From assembly GCF_034058155.1 (NCBI RefSeq), contig NZ_CP139148.1, positions 1,054,001 through 1,118,000 of the forward strand: a stretch of DNA of 64,000 nt, in the 5' to 3' direction. Source of the stretch: Flavobacterium sp. KACC 22761 (GTDB taxonomy: Bacteria > Bacteroidota > Bacteroidia > Flavobacteriales > Flavobacteriaceae). The position numbers and the translations under genes were made by a program. Position 1 is the stretch's first letter, and each line of letters opens with the position of its first letter. Below the pieces are notes generated by a model. That model ran no database searches. It had not been told where the DNA came from and saw only the letters and a program-made list of their open reading frames with translations. Shown one piece after another: positions 61,459 to 64,000 of this stretch.

Positions 61459-62529
61459 TCAGGATTTTATTGTTTTATTGGCTTTTTCAAGCGTAAAAGA
61501 GAATTCTGAACCAATTCCGAATTCACTTTCAACATAGACTTTCTCTTTATGAGCCTCAATAATATGTTTTACAATTGCTAATCCTAAACCAGAACCACCT
61601 TCAGATCTTGTTCCGCTTTTATCCACTCGGTAAAAACGTTCAAAAAGTCTAGAAATATTCTGTTTTTCGACTCCTTCCCCGTTATCACTGATTCGGATTA
61701 AAACTTTTTTCTTGGTAAGATTTACAACACCAACTTCGGTCAAACCGCCTTCTTTTCCATATTTAATAGAATTCACAATCAAGTTTTCTAAAACTTGCTG
61801 AATTCTATCCTGATCTCCACGAATAATAACCGACTGCACATTTTTGCTTTCAAAAGCCAATTTGATTTTCTTTTTATCCGCTTTCATTTCTAGCAAATCA
61901 AAAACATTCTGAATCAATTCGACAATATCAAAATCGGTCATATTCAAATCTAAATCTCCCGATTCTAATTTGGTGATCATATCCAAATCTTCTACAATAT
62001 ATATAAGACGTTCTACACCTTTTTCGGCACGTTTTAAATATTTTTTTCGAATGTGTTTGTCGTCCATAGCGCCGTCAAGCAAAGTCGAAACATAACCTTG
62101 AACTGTAAACAATGGTGTTTTAAGTTCGTGCGAAACGTTTCCTAAAAACTCTCTTCGGTATTGTTCACGAATTTCGAGCATTTCAATTTCCAGCTTTTTA
62201 TCTGTGGCAAACTTTTTCACTTCTCGTGAAAGTGTTTCCATATCGGTTGTTATGGGCTGATTGATAAGAGGTGTTGATTCTAATAAAGAAACCTCATCGT
62301 AAATTTTCTTTACTCTTCTATAAATGAAGCGTTCAACGCGATATTGCAAAACCAAAAAAGAAAAAATATAAACTGAAATAATAAATACTATTCCAAAAGC
62401 AATTTGATGTTTTAATTGGTTTTTATAAAATAAAGACATCAGCATCAGCACAAATCCTGTCGAGAAAAGACTGATATACAATGCCGATTTTATGGCGAAT
62501 TTGTATGTTTTTTTAAAATTGATTTTCAT
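61459..62529 (-). CDS. Sensor histidine kinase (PhoR-like)
   Basis: A 356-residue sensor with two membrane segments (about residues 12-33 and 43-62), a short linker (about 64-120), then HisKA with FLGNVSHELKTPL (phospho-acceptor His134) and an ATPase domain with N-box VNSIKYG, ISDNGEG and GSGLGLAIVKHI. It lacks a big periplasmic loop, so like PhoR it probably senses through a membrane partner. It lies downstream of its response regulator; a long palindrome lies between the two genes. Confidence 0.92.
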   Translation of the reverse strand: MKINFKKTYKFAIKSALYISLFSTGFVLMLMSLFYKNQLKHQIAFGIVFIISVYIFSFLVLQYRVERFIYRRVKKIYDEVSLLESTPLINQPITTDMETLSREVKKFATDKKLEIEMLEIREQYRREFLGNVSHELKTPLFTVQGYVSTLLDGAMDDKHIRKKYLKRAEKGVERLIYIVEDLDMITKLESGDLDLNMTDFDIVELIQNVFDLLEMKADKKKIKLAFESKNVQSVIIRGDQDRIQQVLENLIVNSIKYGKEGGLTEVGVVNLTKKKVLIRISDNGEGVEKQNISRLFERFYRVDKSGTRSEGGSGLGLAIVKHIIEAHKEKVYVESEFGIGSEFSFTLEKANKTIKS

Positions 62530-62583
62530 TGATATTATTTAATTCAACCATTACGATATTAAGAAAAATTAAGCTTAACTCAA

Positions 62584-62644
62584 AAACCATATAAGAAATT
62601 AAAGTTCATATAAATGTAATGAACTTCAATTTCTTATATGGTTT
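62584..62644. repeat. Long palindrome of the AAACCATATAAG family
   Basis: 26-base arms (62584-62609 and 62619-62644) are complementary with one mismatch; the outer parts match the palindrome at 38310-38389. It is located between the response regulator and the kinase, where it could influence transcription of the downstream kinase. Confidence 0.85.
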
Positions 62645-62718
62645 AAATTTTAACTGAGATTCGTTTTGAATTAAACCTTAGAATCTAAGCATCTTAGGAC
62701 CTTAGCGTCTTAAAAGGA

Positions 62719-63402
62719 TTATACTTCAAATTTGTAGCCTACTCCTTTTATGGTTTTAAAAAGGTCTTCGCCAATTTTTTCACGAAGTTTTCTGATGTGA
62801 ACATCGATTGTTCTTCCTCCAACTACCACTTCATTGCCCCAAACTTTATCAAGAATTTCATCTCTTTTGAAAACTTTTCCTGGTTTAGAAGCCAACAAAT
62901 AGAATAGTTCGAATTCTTTTCTTGGCAAAGCAATTTCGACATTGCCTTTTATGATTTTGTATTCTTCACGATTAATTTCGATTCCGCCAACATTTATAGT
63001 ATCCGTAACGATTTCTTGTTCTTTTAACCTTCTTAACAAAGCCTTTACTTTGCTGACCAATAATTTTGGTTTTATTGGTTTTGTAATATAGTCATCAGCA
63101 CCTGCATCGAAACCAGCTACTTGCGAATAATCTTCGCTTCTTGCGGTTAAGAATGTTATGATAACATTATTTAGTTCTGGAATTTTTCTGATGTGTTCAC
63201 AAGCTTCCATCCCGTCCATTTCGGCCATCATTACGTCCATAATGATCAATTCTGGCAATTCTTTCTGAGCCTTTGCTATAGCTTCTTTTCCGTTTGAAGC
63301 TGTTACAATTTGATAGCCTTCTTGAGCAAGGTTATAGCCAACGATTTCTAAGATATCTGGTTCATCGTCAACTAATAAAATCTTAGTTTGTGTTTTTTTC
63401 AT
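62719..63402 (-). CDS. Response regulator, OmpR/PhoB family
   Basis: A 227-residue protein from the ATG at 63402 (MKKTQTKILLVDDEPDIL); an in-frame ATG at 63432 gives an odd extension. The receiver domain has VDDEPD acidic residues, phospho-acceptor Asp56 (IIMDVMM) and Lys in YITKPI. The C-terminal winged helix contains LPRKEFELFYLLASKPGKVFKRDEIL and VDVHIRKLREKIG-type (here IDVHIRKLREKIG). It is transcribed ahead of the histidine kinase and near the porin, suggesting phosphate regulation. Confidence 0.95.
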   Translation of the reverse strand: MKKTQTKILLVDDEPDILEIVGYNLAQEGYQIVTASNGKEAIAKAQKELPELIIMDVMMAEMDGMEACEHIRKIPELNNVIITFLTARSEDYSQVAGFDAGADDYITKPIKPKLLVSKVKALLRRLKEQEIVTDTINVGGIEINREEYKIIKGNVEIALPRKEFELFYLLASKPGKVFKRDEILDKVWGNEVVVGGRTIDVHIRKLREKIGEDLFKTIKGVGYKFEV

Positions 63403-63635
63403 AAATAGCAAAAATTGAGATTTGAACATCAAATTTTCATTAATATATATTCGATGTTTTTTATTTCACAGCGTAAAGATAGTAACAAAATAACTGTTAA
63501 AAATTACGGTTAACGGTAATTTAATCTGGTAACAATTTGATAATCTTAGCAACACAAAAACATAACAAGTGGCTAACATGAACTTTACAATGCGGTTCTT
63601 TCTTTGCACCAAAATAAATTAAACACAACACTGAA

Positions 63636-64000
63636 ATGAAATTCAATTTAAAATTTCTATTAATCACATTATTTATCTGTTCGATTTCGATCGCGCAAAA
63701 CAAAGGTACGATTTCTGGTGTATTAACCGATAAAGAATCTAACAATCAAGCACTTCCTTTTGCAAATGTTTTATTAAAAGGAACAAACATCAGTGCAAAC
63801 ACTGACATTGACGGAAAATATTCGTTGACTGTAAATCCTGGAACTTATACTATAGTATTCAGTTTCGTTGGATATGAAAATGTAGAAAAACCTGTTACTG
63901 TAAAAGCTGGAGAAACAGTTACTGTTAACCAAGTACTTTCATCAGGAAGCTATACTCTTAAAGATGTTGTTGTAAAATCGACAGCTAATAAAGAAAAAGA
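63636..64000 (+). CDS. TonB-dependent receptor (N-terminal part, runs off window)
   Basis: About 121 residues are visible. The signal peptide ends CSISIAQ (about residue 21). A carboxypeptidase-D regulatory-like beta domain follows (TISGVLTDKESNNQALPFANVLLKG ... GTYTIVFSFVGYENV), and then LKDVVVKSTANKEK, the start of a plug region. This is the standard layout of Bacteroidota TonB-dependent outer-membrane receptors. Divergent from the PhoB-like gene. The substrate cannot be known from this part. Confidence 0.92.
   Translation, partial: MKFNLKFLLITLFICSISIAQNKGTISGVLTDKESNNQALPFANVLLKGTNISANTDIDGKYSLTVNPGTYTIVFSFVGYENVEKPVTVKAGETVTVNQVLSSGSYTLKDVVVKSTANKEK

Overview
The window looks like a chromosomal segment of a Flavobacterium-type bacterium (Bacteroidota, Flavobacteriaceae). 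The evidence is the low GC content, A-rich translation starts with little Shine-Dalgarno signal, TAnnTTTG-type promoters, the gene content (DUF3857/transglutaminase proteins, DUF1501/DUF1800 pair, AroG-AroQ fusion, SusC-like sequences, carboxypeptidase-like/TonB receptor), and many dispersed intergenic palindromes of the kind common in this genus. No rRNA, tRNA or CRISPR array was seen.

Layout. 1-5450: partial penicillin acylase, an AsmA-like single-span protein, a repeat-filled gap, a Cys-rich 603-residue protein and a glycine-zipper lipoprotein. 5744-17430: kynU, an intact-looking IS3-family element, queA, aroA, a MazG-type pyrophosphohydrolase, two DUF3857/transglutaminase proteins, dtd and rsgA. 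17570-22209: a 1152-residue VIT protein with a piece of SusC-like plug inside it, and a sialidase-fold protein. 22507-26912: the phenylalanine/tyrosine operon pheA - aminotransferase - tyrA - DAHP synthase/chorismate mutase, preceded by a promoter, a Phe-rich leader peptide and a terminator/antiterminator pair. 27105-29679: DUF1501 and DUF1800. 29993-31860: a solitary reverse transcriptase with a nearly identical 116-bp direct repeat upstream. 31952-46157: mostly housekeeping genes (nrdA, nrdB, DUF3109, MarC, FAD oxidoreductase, S41 protease, dCMP deaminase, HupE/UreJ, TerB, fbp, GNAT, aspartate kinase).

46208-54400 is the main accessory region. It has two stacked modules, each made of an aspartate-kinase 3' end, a convergent terminator, an Xre regulator and a divergently transcribed double-glycine peptide. 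They are followed by small membrane proteins, a membrane protein, a thioredoxin-like protein and a C39-peptidase ABC exporter that carries a frameshift. This reads as a bacteriocin-type secretion locus built by repeated recombination into the end of the aspartate kinase gene. It is flanked on the right by a membrane/PH-like gene lying between 18-bp direct repeats.

54453-64000: a large outer-membrane beta-barrel-like protein, a Lys/Ala repeat protein with a PBCV basic adaptor tail, a MurG-like glycosyltransferase, a phosphate-selective-type porin, a PhoR/PhoB-type two-component system and the start of a TonB-dependent receptor.

The strongest candidates for something new are the pheA attenuator (26718-26912), the stacked bacteriocin modules (45984-52296) and the reverse transcriptase with its repeat-bearing upstream region (29993-31860).
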